In this document: piece by piece, positions 17,249 through 36,613 of the stretch
How the letters are laid out: each line of letters starts with the position of its first letter
Position numbering within the stretch: the first letter of the stretch is position 1
Assembly (NCBI RefSeq): GCF_008704535.1
Contig: NZ_CP023701.1
Span: forward strand, 3,784,501-3,848,500
DNA length: 64,000 nucleotides
Origin: Streptomyces subrutilus
Lineage (GTDB): Bacteria > Actinomycetota > Actinomycetes > Streptomycetales > Streptomycetaceae
Direction: 5' to 3'
Position numbers and translations under genes: made by a program
The notes under the pieces: model-generated
Told to the model about the DNA's origin: nothing
Databases searched by the model: none
The model's input: only the letters and a program-made list of their open reading frames with translations

Positions 17249-18342
17249 TGTCCCCGACCCCCCTGGTCATCTCGGGCTGGTCGGCGGTCTCGCCGTTCGG
17301 CGTCGGCCGCGACGCCTTCCGCGGCGGGATCTCCGCCGGCCGCACCGCGGTCGCGGCCGTGGACCGCGAGGCCTTCCCCGGCCCGTTCGCGGAGGGCGCC
17401 GTCGTCCCCGACTTCACCGCCGCCAAGTACGTGGGCAAGAAGGGCACTCGGACCATGGACCGGGTCACCGCCATCGCGGTCACCGCCGTCGGCGGCCTCA
17501 TCGAGGGCTTCCGCGACGAGCTCGCCGCCCGGCCCGAGCAGACCGCCTTGGTCCTCGGCACCGGCTCCGGCAGCGTGCAGAGCATCATGGACTTCACCCG
17601 CGACGCGCTGGCCGGAGAGCGCCCGTACCACGTGGACCCGGCCCGCTTCCCGAACACCGTGATGAACCGGGCCGCGGGGCAGAGCGCCATCTGGCACGGC
17701 ATCAAGGGCCCCAACACCACCGTCGCGGGCGGCTCCCTGACCGGCCTGCTCGCCTTGGGCTACGCGCTGCGGCTGCACCGCGGCGGCCACTGCTCGCGGG
17801 TGCTGGTCGGCGCCGCCGAGGAGTACTCCACCCAGCGCTCCTGGCTGGAATGGCACGGCCGCGCCGAAGCGGAGCGCGACACCCCGCTCGGCGAGGGCAG
17901 CGCCGTCTTCCTGCTGGAGACCGCCGAGGACGCGGCCCGGGCCGGGCGCGGCGCGCTGGCCCGGGTCGGCGCCACCGGCTTCCGCGCCTTCCACGAGCCG
18001 GACGGGGCCCGCGAGGCACTCGCCACCTGTGTGCGCGGCGCCCTGGAGAGGGCCGGGGTCGCCCCCCGCGACGTACGGCTGGTGGCGCCGCTGGGCGCCG
18101 GCGGTCCGCTCGTCGCGCAGGAGGAGGCCGCCGTCACCGACGTGCTCGGCGAGGACGCCGACCCGCGGTGGGTGCGCATCCGGCCGCTGGTCGGCGACAC
18201 CTCCGCGGCCTCCGCCGCGCTCCAGCTGGCCGGCGTCCTCGCCGCGGCCGGCGACCACGGCCTGGCCCCCGGCGAGGCCGCGCTGGTCACCGGCGTCGAA
18301 CGGGACGGCCAGGTCGGCTGCGCGGTCCTCATCGGCGACTGA
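17248..18342 (+). CDS. Chain length factor (KS-beta)
   Basis: KS-like partner lacking the catalytic Cys, which sets chain length in the KS-CLF dimer. In this 364-residue protein the segment aligned to the KS nucleophile reads TTVAGGSLTG, with no Cys, and the two His motifs are also lost. Length and fold blocks (PFGVGRDAF, MDRVTAIAV, GEGSAVFLLE) are KS-like. ATG 17248 overlaps the KS stop. A 17-bp hairpin follows at 18354-18403 before the KR gene. Confidence 0.9.
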   Translation: MSPTPLVISGWSAVSPFGVGRDAFRGGISAGRTAVAAVDREAFPGPFAEGAVVPDFTAAKYVGKKGTRTMDRVTAIAVTAVGGLIEGFRDELAARPEQTALVLGTGSGSVQSIMDFTRDALAGERPYHVDPARFPNTVMNRAAGQSAIWHGIKGPNTTVAGGSLTGLLALGYALRLHRGGHCSRVLVGAAEEYSTQRSWLEWHGRAEAERDTPLGEGSAVFLLETAEDAARAGRGALARVGATGFRAFHEPDGAREALATCVRGALERAGVAPRDVRLVAPLGAGGPLVAQEEAAVTDVLGEDADPRWVRIRPLVGDTSAASAALQLAGVLAAAGDHGLAPGEAALVTGVERDGQVGCAVLIGD

Positions 18343-18353
18343 CCCCCCGCACC

Positions 18354-18403
18354 CCGGCGGCCGGCCGGGGGCACACGCGACCCCCGCCCCGGCCGGCCGC
18401 CGG
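18354..18403 (+). other. Perfect 17-bp hairpin between CLF and KR genes
   Basis: Bases 18354-18370 pair with 18387-18403 without mismatch around a 16-nt loop. It lies inside the PKS operon and could act as a partial terminator or stability element, lowering KR and isomerase expression relative to ACP-KS-CLF. No U-tract follows. Confidence 0.5.
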
Positions 18404-18486
18404 CCCGTCCCGCGCCCGCACCGAGCCCCGTACCCGCACGACGGGCCCCGCCCCGGCACCCGCCCCCACCGAGGAGAAGCACGCAC

Positions 18487-19233
18487 ATGTCCGCAACTGA
18501 ACGCCGTGTCGCACTGGTGACCGGGGGCTCCCGGGGCATCGGCCGCCACGTCGTGTCCCGGCTGGCCCGCGACGGCTACGACGTGGCCTTCTGCTACCAG
18601 TCCGACGAGAAGGCCGCCGAGACCGTGGCCGCCGAGGCCGCCGGGGCCGGCGCCCGCGTGCACACCGCGCGCACCGACGTCCGCGACCACGACGCCGTCC
18701 GTGACTTCGTCCGCTCCGCCGAGAAGGCACTCGGCCCGCTCCACACGGTGGTCTCCTGCGCGGGCATCGTCCGCGACAACCCGCTCGTCATGCTGTCGCC
18801 CGACGACTGGGACGCGGTGCTGCGGGTCAACCTGGACGGCACCTACAACCTGTGCAAGGCCGCGGTGTTCGCCATGATGAAGCGCCGCGCCGGCTCCGTG
18901 ATCACCCTGTCCTCGGTGGCCGGCGTGTACGGCAACGCGACGCAGACCAACTACTCCGCGACCAAGGCCGGGATCATCGGCTTCACCAAGGCCCTCGCCA
19001 AGGAGAGCGGCCGCTACGGCATCCGCGCCAACGCCGTCGCCCCCGGCTTCATCGAGACCGACATGCTCTCCGGCCTCGCCCCGGAGCACGTGAAGAAGAT
19101 GACCGAGCGCATCCCGCTCGGCCGGTTCGGCCGCCCCGAGGAGGTCGCCGACCTGGTCTCCTTCCTCGCCTCCGACCGCGCCTCGTACATCACCGGACAG
19201 GTCTTCGGGATCGACGGCGGCCTCGTCGTCTGA
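18487..19233 (+). CDS. FabG-like 3-ketoacyl-ACP reductase
   Basis: NADPH-dependent SDR of 248 residues that reduces beta-keto acyl-ACP. It shows the cofactor motif TGGSRGIG (13-20), the NAG-type site SCAGIVRDN, catalytic Ser in SSVAGVYGN and YSATK, and the C-terminal [12 protein letters not shown] of FabG-type enzymes. ATG 18487 has GAGGAGAAG 7 nt upstream. As part of the PKS operon it would reduce each or selected elongation steps. No dehydratase gene was found in the window, so either a DH is encoded elsewhere or the chain keeps hydroxyl groups. Confidence 0.92.
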   Translation: MSATERRVALVTGGSRGIGRHVVSRLARDGYDVAFCYQSDEKAAETVAAEAAGAGARVHTARTDVRDHDAVRDFVRSAEKALGPLHTVVSCAGIVRDNPLVMLSPDDWDAVLRVNLDGTYNLCKAAVFAMMKRRAGSVITLSSVAGVYGNATQTNYSATKAGIIGFTKALAKESGRYGIRANAVAPGFIETDMLSGLAPEHVKKMTERIPLGRFGRPEEVADLVSFLASDRASYITGQVFGIDGGLVV

Positions 19234-19327
19234 CGCCGCCCGCCCCGGCGCGCCCGGCCCCGGCCCCGCCCGGCCGGGCCGCACCCGTCCCTCCCGCCCC
19301 GCAGCCAGGCCGACCGAAGGGTCCACC

Positions 19328-20032
19328 GTGCCCAAGAACAAGACGCCCCGCTTCTACTTCTCGCTGCGCAGCCCGTACTCCTGGCTGGCCTACCGCGAGA
19401 TCACCGCCTTCCACCCGGACCTCGTCGAGCGCCTGGAGTGGGTGCCCTTCTTCGAGCCCGACGAACTGAGCGCCCGGCTGCTGGCCGAACAGGGCGGCCG
19501 GTTCCCGTACTCGGAGATGTCCCGCGAGAAGAACCGGTACGTCCTCCAGGACGTCGGCCGGCTCACCAAGGCCCGCGGCCTCACGATCACCTGGCCCGTG
19601 GACCGCGACCCGGTGTGGGAGGTCCCGCACCTGGCCTACCTGGTCGCCGCCCGGCACGGGCGCGGCCACGCCTTCATCGACGCCGTGTACCGGGCCCGCT
19701 TCGGGCGGGGCCGGGACATCTGCGATCCGGCCACCATCGAGGACATCGCCTTCGAGATCGGGCTCGACCCGCGCGAGCTGGCCCGGGCCAGCACCGTCCC
19801 GGAGGTACGGGCCGAGGGCATCCGCGTCCTGCTCGACGTCTGCCGGGACGGGGTGTTCGGGGTGCCCTTCCTCGTCCACGGCTTCAGCCGGTTCTGGGGC
19901 CTCGACCGGCTCGACGACTTCGTCGCCCACCTGCGCGACCGGGAGGAGCCGGCCGCGTCCGTCCCGCAGCCGCTGTCGGCGATCGGCACGGGCCGGGCGA
20001 CCGACGACGCCCACGCGGGCGGCTGCGGCTGA
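19328..20032 (+). CDS. DsbA-fold 2-hydroxychromene-2-carboxylate isomerase-like protein
   Basis: 234-residue thioredoxin-fold protein of the kappa-GST/HCCA isomerase type. The N-terminus FYFSLRSPYSWLAYRE is the family hallmark, with Ser in place of the Cys-X-X-Cys of true DsbA proteins; GVFGVPFLVHGFSRFWGLDRLDDF near the C-terminus, quoted here only in part elsewhere, is the conserved cis-Pro and G-D-R-L block. Related proteins occur in cinnamoyl-peptide and polyene type II PKS clusters, where isomerisation of a polyene double bond has been proposed. GTG 19328 has GAAGGG 8 nt upstream. Last gene of the PKS operon; the NRPS promoter follows. Confidence 0.8.
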   Translation: MPKNKTPRFYFSLRSPYSWLAYREITAFHPDLVERLEWVPFFEPDELSARLLAEQGGRFPYSEMSREKNRYVLQDVGRLTKARGLTITWPVDRDPVWEVPHLAYLVAARHGRGHAFIDAVYRARFGRGRDICDPATIEDIAFEIGLDPRELARASTVPEVRAEGIRVLLDVCRDGVFGVPFLVHGFSRFWGLDRLDDFVAHLRDREEPAASVPQPLSAIGTGRATDDAHAGGCG

Positions 20033-20080
20033 CCGCGCCGGCCGGCCCGCACGGACCGGACCGGCGCGCTCCACCGCGCG

Positions 20081-20133
20081 TCAGGGCGCCATCAGTTCGT
20101 TTTCAGCCAGCCGTCAGCGCCTGCGGCAACGAT
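20081..20133 (+). promoter_or_regulatory. Four-copy SARP box and -10 of the NRPS
   Basis: TCAG starts at 20081, 20092, 20103 and 20114, exactly 11 bp apart, followed by AACGAT (20128-20133) at the -10 position. Transcription would start near 20140, about 40 nt before the NRPS ATG, which has an AGGGGAT ribosome site. Confidence 0.7.
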
Positions 20134-20181
20134 CGTGCCCGTGACCGGGCCGACAACGGAAACCTTCGCTAGGGGATAGCC

Positions 20182-31238
<11,057 letters not shown>

Positions 31239-31242
<4 letters not shown>

Positions 31243-32114
31243 CGACGACCCTCCCCCGCCCGGCCGCCGAACGGCCCCGGGCCGCCGGAACCGGGACGCC
31301 GCGGCTCGCGGCGGCCCGGCCGGCGGGCCCCCGCACCCTGCTCACCGAGACCGGCGCGATCGTCGGCCGGCGGCTGCGCCGGATGCGGCGGGCCCCGGGC
31401 CGCTCGATCGGCGTGGTCCTCAACCCGCTGCTGTCGCTGATCATGCTGGGCTACCTCTTCCGGGACGCCATCACGCTGCCCATGGGCGGCGACTACGTCG
31501 AGTACGTCTTCGCGGGCGGCGCGGTCCAGGTCGGCCTGGCCTGTGTCGGGCCGACCGCGGTCTCCCTCGCCCTGGACCTCCAGGGCGGCCTCGTGGACCG
31601 GTTCCGGTCGCTGCCCATCAGCCGGTCCGCGGTGCCGCTGGGCCACACGTTCGCCGACTGGCTGGTGGGCCTGGCCGGCCTGGCCGTGACCGCCCTGACC
31701 GGGCTGGCGCTCGGCTGGCGCCCGCACACCGGGTGGCTGTCCGTCGCGGCCGGCTTCGCACTGATCGCCGTGTTCATCTACGCGATGCTGTGGCTGGGCG
31801 TGCTGCTGGCACTGACCGTGCGCAGCGTGGAGACCATCAGCGTCGTGGCCCCGTTCATCGTGGTCGTCCTGCCCTTCCTGTCCAGCGCCTTCCTCTCCCC
31901 GCAGTCCATGCCGGCCGCGCTGCGGCCGCTCGCGGAGTGGAACCCGGTCACCGCCGTCATCGCGGCCTGCCGCGACCTGTGGGGCAACCCGGACACCGCC
32001 GCGACCGGCTTCGCCGGCGCCCACCCGCTGATCGTCGTGGCCGTGACCCTGACCGCCCTGTTCGCCGTCTGCACCACCGTCAGCCTGCGCCGATTCCGTA
32101 CCGCGGGCTCGTGA
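31239..32114 (+). CDS. ABC-2 (DrrB-like) transporter permease
   Basis: Membrane subunit of an export ABC transporter, 291 residues with about six hydrophobic segments after an Ala/Pro/Arg-rich cytoplasmic N-terminus. [15 protein letters not shown], with the preceding DLQGGLVDR, and the late [14 protein letters not shown] are typical of DrrB-type ABC-2 permeases. ATG 31239 overlaps the NRPS stop (ATGA), so its synthesis is coupled to the synthetase. The likely ATPase is the DrrA-type protein at 4277-5221. Role: export of the assembled peptide (inference). Confidence 0.88.
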
Positions 32115-32140
32115 ACCCGCCGCCTGGAGGAATGAGCACC

Positions 32141-33481
32141 ATGCCCGTGAGCACCCCGCCCGTACCGCACCCGGCCCAGGCCGCGCACCCGCCGGTCCCC
32201 GGCGCCGACGCCGCCCCCGCGGCCCCCCGCGTGCCCGACCTCGCCGCACTCGACCTCACCGACCCGCAGACCTTCCTGGACGTCGACCCGCACGCCATGT
32301 GGCGCCGGTTCCGCGACGAGAGCCCCGTGCACTGGCACCCGGCCGGGCCGCGCACGCCCGGTTTCTGGGTGGTCTCCCGGTACGCCGACGCCGTCGCCGT
32401 GTACCGGGACAACAAGCGGTTCACCTCCGAGAAGGGCAACGTCCTCGCCACCCTGCTCCAGGGCGAGGACTCCGCCTCCCGCAAGATGCTCGCCGTCACC
32501 GACGGCGTCCGGCACCGCGAGATCCGCAACGTGATGCTCAAGTCCTTCGCGCCGCGCGTGCTGGAGCCGGTCGTCGCCGGCGTCCACGCGCACACCCGCG
32601 CCCTCCTCGGCCGGGCCCTGGCGGCCGGCCGGCTGGACTTCGTCTCGGACGTCGTGGACCACATCCCGATCCAGACCATGGGCGACCTGCTCGACATCCC
32701 GCACGCGGACCGCCCGCGGCTGGTGGAGTGGAACACGCGGACCCTGGCGCGGCACGGCTCCGGCGACGACGAGTTCGAGTCCCTCATGGCCCGCAACGAG
32801 ATCATCATGTACATGGGGGAGCTGGCGGCCGAGCGGCGCCGCAATCCGGGCGACGACGTCCTCAGCACCCTGGCCGCCGCGACCGTCGACGGTGAGCCGC
32901 TCACCGAGGACGAGATCGTCCTCAACGCCTACAGCCTGATCCTCGGCGGCGACGAGTCCACCCGGACCTCCCTCATCGGCGGCCTGATCGCCCTCGCCGA
33001 GAACCCCGAGCAGTGGCGCCGGCTGAAGGCCGGGGAGGTGTCAGCGGACACGGCGACCGAGGAGATCCTGCGCTGGACCACCCCCGCCATGCACTTCGGG
33101 CGCCGCGCCCTGGTCGACGTACCGCTGGGCGACCGGGTCGTCCGGGCCGGCGACGTCGTGACCCTGTGGAACACCTCGGCCAACTTCGACGAGCGGGCCT
33201 TCGCCGACCCGGACCGCTTCGACGTCGGCCGCAGCCCCAACAAGCACGTGGTCTTCGGCCACGGGCCGCACTTCTGCCTCGGCGCCTTCCTCGGCCGGGT
33301 GCACGTCAAGGCCATGGTGGAGGCGCTGGGTTCGATGGTCGACGACATCACCCTGCTGGGGCCGCCGCAGCGCCTCTACTCCAACTTCGTCCGCGCGTAC
33401 AGCGCCCTGCCCGTCGCCCTCACCGCGCGGACGGCGCCGGACCACGACACCCCGACCCGCACCGGCAAGGAGAACCACTGA
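32141..33481 (+). CDS. Cytochrome P450
   Basis: Heme monooxygenase of 446 residues. I-helix motif GGDEST (about residue 268), the ExxR motif EEILR and heme ligand loop FGHGPHFCLG (about 370) are intact. ATG 32141 was chosen because GGAGG (32126-32130) is 10 nt upstream; ATG 32132 is in frame but too close to that site. The protein reads like the bacterial P450s that hydroxylate carrier-bound amino acids at the beta position (NovI/NikQ/P450sky type), but acyl-chain oxidation is equally possible. It lies between the ABC permease and the TauD-type dioxygenase, 1 nt before the latter, in the NRPS operon. Confidence 0.9.
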   Translation: MPVSTPPVPHPAQAAHPPVPGADAAPAAPRVPDLAALDLTDPQTFLDVDPHAMWRRFRDESPVHWHPAGPRTPGFWVVSRYADAVAVYRDNKRFTSEKGNVLATLLQGEDSASRKMLAVTDGVRHREIRNVMLKSFAPRVLEPVVAGVHAHTRALLGRALAAGRLDFVSDVVDHIPIQTMGDLLDIPHADRPRLVEWNTRTLARHGSGDDEFESLMARNEIIMYMGELAAERRRNPGDDVLSTLAAATVDGEPLTEDEIVLNAYSLILGGDESTRTSLIGGLIALAENPEQWRRLKAGEVSADTATEEILRWTTPAMHFGRRALVDVPLGDRVVRAGDVVTLWNTSANFDERAFADPDRFDVGRSPNKHVVFGHGPHFCLGAFLGRVHVKAMVEALGSMVDDITLLGPPQRLYSNFVRAYSALPVALTARTAPDHDTPTRTGKENH

Positions 33482-33482
33482 C

Positions 33483-34409
33483 ATGCGCCACGAGACACGC
33501 ACGGCCGGCGGCACCACCCTCGCCGTCCTGTACGCCGACACCCCGTCCGCCGACGTCCGCCGGCGGGCCGAGGAACTGCTCGGCGAGCACGGCGCGGTCC
33601 TCGTCCGGGGCCTCGGGCTCACCGACGCGGACGCCTTCCACGGCGCGGTGACCCTCTTCGGCGACTCGCTCATCGACAGCTACCGCGGCGGGAACACCCC
33701 CCGGGCGGCCGTCTCCGACGGCGTGTTCACCTCGACCGAGTACCCGGCCCGCTTCGACATCTCCCTCCACAACGAGATGTCGTACGCGCGGTCCTGGCCC
33801 AGCCGGCTGTTCTTCGGCTGCCTGACCGCCCCCGAGACCGGCGGCGCCACCCCGGTCTGCGACGGCGGGGCGCTGCTCGCCGCGCTGCCGCCCGAGGTGC
33901 GCGAGCGGTTCGCCTCGGGCGTGGTCTACCGGCAGCACCTGCACGGCGGGTTCGGGCTCGGCAAGTCCTGGCAGGCGACCTTCGAGACCGAGGACAGGGC
34001 GGTCGTCGAACGGTTCCTGGAGGACTCGGGCGCGCGGTACGCCTGGACCTCCGACGGCGGCCTGCGCGTCAGCCAGCACCGTCCCGGCGTCCGGCACAAC
34101 CCGCGCACGGGCGCCGACACCTGGTTCAACCAGGCCGACCAGTGGCACCCCTCCAACCTGCCGGACGACGAGGCGGAGACCCTGCTGTCGCTCATCGACG
34201 ACGTGGACGAGCTGCCGCACTGGGTCACGTACGGCGACGGCACCCCGCTGTCGGACGACGACCTGGCCCACGTGCGCAAGGCCCAGCGCGAGAACCGGCT
34301 GGCGGAGCCCTGGCAGGTCGGCGACATCATGATCGTGGACAACATGTCGGTGCTGCACGGCCGCGAGGCGTACACCGGGGACCGGAAGATCGTCGTCTCC
34401 ATGACCTGA
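33483..34409 (+). CDS. TauD/TfdA-family Fe(II)/2-oxoglutarate dioxygenase
   Basis: 308-residue non-heme iron oxygenase. The facial triad is visible as HNEMSY (HxE, about residue 96) and a distal His in NMSVLHGREAY, with the 2-oxoglutarate-binding Arg expected just beyond. The HxE rather than HxD variant is shared with the clavaminate-synthase-like branch, which includes amino-acid beta-hydroxylases such as AsnO and, as I recall, SyrP-type Asp hydroxylases. That matches the Asp-like free-standing A enzyme, so beta-hydroxylation of carrier-bound Asp is a reasonable guess. Last gene of the NRPS operon; a 14-bp hairpin terminator follows. Confidence 0.87.
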   Translation: MRHETRTAGGTTLAVLYADTPSADVRRRAEELLGEHGAVLVRGLGLTDADAFHGAVTLFGDSLIDSYRGGNTPRAAVSDGVFTSTEYPARFDISLHNEMSYARSWPSRLFFGCLTAPETGGATPVCDGGALLAALPPEVRERFASGVVYRQHLHGGFGLGKSWQATFETEDRAVVERFLEDSGARYAWTSDGGLRVSQHRPGVRHNPRTGADTWFNQADQWHPSNLPDDEAETLLSLIDDVDELPHWVTYGDGTPLSDDDLAHVRKAQRENRLAEPWQVGDIMIVDNMSVLHGREAYTGDRKIVVSMT

Positions 34410-34431
34410 CCGGCCCCGGCCGGGACACGGC

Positions 34432-34469
34432 GGAAGGGGCCCGGCACGCGAGAGCGCCGGGCCCCTTCC
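34432..34469 (+). terminator. Rho-independent-type terminator of the NRPS operon
   Basis: Bases 34432-34445 pair perfectly with 34456-34469 (14 bp) around a 10-nt loop, 23 nt after the dioxygenase stop. Confidence 0.8.
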
Positions 34470-34500
34470 CGTCCCCGGCACCGGCCGGTTTCACCGCACC

Positions 34501-34539
34501 CTTAAGGACGTGGCCGCCCGGCGCCCGCGCCCCTAGGGT
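34501..34539 (+). promoter_or_regulatory. Promoter of CTTAA/CTAG type before trpC
   Basis: CTTAAG (34501-34506) followed 32 bp later by CTAGGGT (34533-34539), the same spacing as before the halogenase operon. The upstream GACATTAG half-site is missing here. The start point would be near 34546, about 60 nt before the chosen trpC ATG; the in-frame ATG at 34548 would then give a leaderless form with 20 extra residues. Confidence 0.45.
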
Positions 34540-34607
34540 CTGAGCCGATGGCGCCCGTGGTGCCCCGTGGAGCCCGGCGGTGTCCGGGCGAGGAATGGAC
34601 GGAAAGC

Positions 34608-35465
34608 ATGAACGCGCTCGACGGGATCATCGAAGGCGTACGCGCCGGCCTGGCGCGGCGGCGGAGCCGCGTTCCGGAGTGCGAGCTGCGCGACCTCGCC
34701 TCGGGGGTCCGGCCGGTCCCCGACTGCGCCGAACTGCTGCGCGGCACGGACGGACTGAAGGTGATCGCGGAGGTCAAGCGGGCCAGCCCGGCGCGCGGCC
34801 GGCTGGCGGCGATCGAGGACCCGGCCGAGCTGGCGGCCGCCTACGAGGCGGGCGGCGCGGCGGCGGTCAGCGTGCTGACGGAGGAGCTGCACTTCGCCGG
34901 TTCGCTGGCGGACCTGGACGCCGTACGGGCCCGGGTGGGGGTGCCGCTGCTGCGCAAGGACTTCGTCGTCGACCCGTACCAGGTGTGGGAGGCGCGGGTG
35001 CACGGCGCCAGCCTGGTGCTGCTGATCGTCGCGGCGCTCGAACAGCCGCTGCTGGTGGACCTGGTGGCGCAGGCGGCGGAGATCGGACTGACCCCGCTGG
35101 TGGAGGTGCACGACCAGGCCGAGGCCCGCCGGGCGCTCGACGCCGGGGCCTGGGTGATCGGGGTCAACGCGCGCGACCTGAAGACCCTGGAGATGAACAA
35201 GGGTGCCTTCGCCGCCATCGCGCCGGACATCCCGGAGAACGTCGTGCGGATCGCCGCGTCCGGGGTGCGCGGCCCGCGCTGCGCCGTCGAGTACGCGGAG
35301 CTCGGCGCGGACGCGATCCTGGTGGGGGAGGCCCTGGTGACCAGCGGCCACCACCGGGAGGCGGTGGCCGCCCTGGTGGCGGCGGGCCGCAGCATCAACG
35401 GAGGCCGGCCGGACGGCCCGAGGTTCCCGCGGCTGCCCGGTTCTCCCGGTCCCGCTTTTCCGTGA
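34608..35465 (+). CDS. trpC: Indole-3-glycerol phosphate synthase
   Basis: Converts carboxyphenylamino-deoxyribulose phosphate to indole-3-glycerol phosphate in tryptophan synthesis. The 285-residue TIM-barrel has the expected motifs: [13 protein letters not shown] near residue 50, [17 protein letters not shown] (catalytic Lys), [23 protein letters not shown] and the phosphate loop around [11 protein letters not shown] 34608 has GGAAAG upstream. The last 71 nt overlap the convergent trpD gene. A copy inside a cluster with a tryptophan halogenase is probably a dedicated duplicate that boosts tryptophan supply; a housekeeping trpC elsewhere would confirm that. Confidence 0.93.
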   Translation: MNALDGIIEGVRAGLARRRSRVPECELRDLASGVRPVPDCAELLRGTDGLKVIAEVKRASPARGRLAAIEDPAELAAAYEAGGAAAVSVLTEELHFAGSLADLDAVRARVGVPLLRKDFVVDPYQVWEARVHGASLVLLIVAALEQPLLVDLVAQAAEIGLTPLVEVHDQAEARRALDAGAWVIGVNARDLKTLEMNKGAFAAIAPDIPENVVRIAASGVRGPRCAVEYAELGADAILVGEALVTSGHHREAVAALVAAGRSINGGRPDGPRFPRLPGSPGPAFP

Positions 35466-36477
35466 CGGCCGCCCAGCGCTCCAGCACGGCCGCCGCCGCG
35501 CCCGAGTCCACGGCCCCGGCCGCCCGCGCCACCCCGTCGGCCAGCCGGGCGGCGACCGGCCGCCCGTCGGGGGACAGCGCCGCCAGTCCGGCCGCCGCCG
35601 ACAGCAGGACCGCGTCCCGGACCGGTCCGCGGGCCCCGGCGAGCACCTCGCGGGCGACCCGCGCGTTGTGGACCCGGTCACCGCCCCGCAGTGCGCCGGC
35701 CGGCGCGCGGGGGATGCCGATGTCCCGCGGGTCGAAGGTCTCCGCACGCACCCCGGAGTCCGTGACCGACCACACGGTGGAGGTGGTGGTGACCGTCAGC
35801 TCGTCCATCCCGTCGTCGCCCCGGAAGACCAGCGCGGACACGCCGCGCCGCCACAGCACCTCGGCGATCAGCGGAGCCAGCCGGGCGTCGGCGACCCCGA
35901 CCGCCTGCGCCCGCGGATCGGCCGGATTGGTCAGCGGGCCCAGGGCGTTGAAGACCGTGCGCACGCCCAGCTCGCGGCGGGGGCCCGCGGCGAACCGCAT
36001 GGCCGGGTGGAACAGCTGCGCGAAGCAGAAGGTGATGCCGGTCTCCTCCGCGACCTCCGCGACGTCGGCGGCGGCCAGGTCGAGGCGGACGCCCAGCTCC
36101 TCCAGCACGTCGGCCGAACCGCAGGCCGACGACGCGGAGCGGTTGCCGTGCTTGACCACCAGGGCGCCGGCGCCGGCGGCCACCACCGCCGACATGGTGG
36201 AGACGTTCACGCTGTGCGAGCCGTCGCCGCCGGTGCCGACGATGTCGAGCGCGGGACCGGGCACCGACAGGGGCACCGCGTGCCGGCGCATCCCGGACAC
36301 CAGCCCCTCCACCTCCTCGGCGGTCTCCCCCTTGGCCCGCAGGGCCGTCAGCAGCCCGGCGAGGCGGACGGGGCCGGCCTCGCCGGACATCACCCGGTCC
36401 ATCGCCCATTCGGTTTCCCGCGCGGACAGGTCCCGGCGGTCCAGCAAGGCGTTCAGCAATTCCGGCCAACCAGTCAC
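35395..36477 (-). CDS. trpD: Anthranilate phosphoribosyltransferase
   Basis: Joins anthranilate and PRPP. The 360-residue protein has the PRPP-binding glycine loop [17 protein letters not shown], the [18 protein letters not shown] block and the [10 protein letters not shown] block, all characteristic of TrpD. GTG 36477 has GGGAG a few bases upstream. The C-terminus carries a short extension beyond the usual end that overlaps trpC on the other strand by 71 nt. It is divergent from the MocR regulator across 136 bp, which may control it. Confidence 0.93.
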   Translation of the reverse strand: MTGWPELLNALLDRRDLSARETEWAMDRVMSGEAGPVRLAGLLTALRAKGETAEEVEGLVSGMRRHAVPLSVPGPALDIVGTGGDGSHSVNVSTMSAVVAAGAGALVVKHGNRSASSACGSADVLEELGVRLDLAAADVAEVAEETGITFCFAQLFHPAMRFAAGPRRELGVRTVFNALGPLTNPADPRAQAVGVADARLAPLIAEVLWRRGVSALVFRGDDGMDELTVTTTSTVWSVTDSGVRAETFDPRDIGIPRAPAGALRGGDRVHNARVAREVLAGARGPVRDAVLLSAAAGLAALSPDGRPVAARLADGVARAAGAVDSGAAAAVLERWAAVTEKRDRENRAAAGTSGRPAGLR

Positions 36478-36613
36478 GAATATCTCCCAAAGGGGCTCGA
36501 AAAGCAGCGGGAAAAAGTCACCCGCCCAGTGTGGGAAATAGCGACCCCGCTTTCCAGACCACTATCCCGGGCCGCAGCCGGTCCAATTCGGAAAGAACCG
36601 AAGGAGAAAGCCG
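36478..36613. promoter_or_regulatory. Divergent trpD / MocR control region
   Basis: 136 bp of lower GC than its surroundings. An imperfect dyad, GGAAATAGCG (36534-36543) against CGCTTTCC (36548-36555), and a 5-bp dyad, TTCGG/CCGAA around 36587-36602 just before the MocR ribosome site, are candidate MocR operators. The exact promoters are not clear by eye. Confidence 0.35.
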
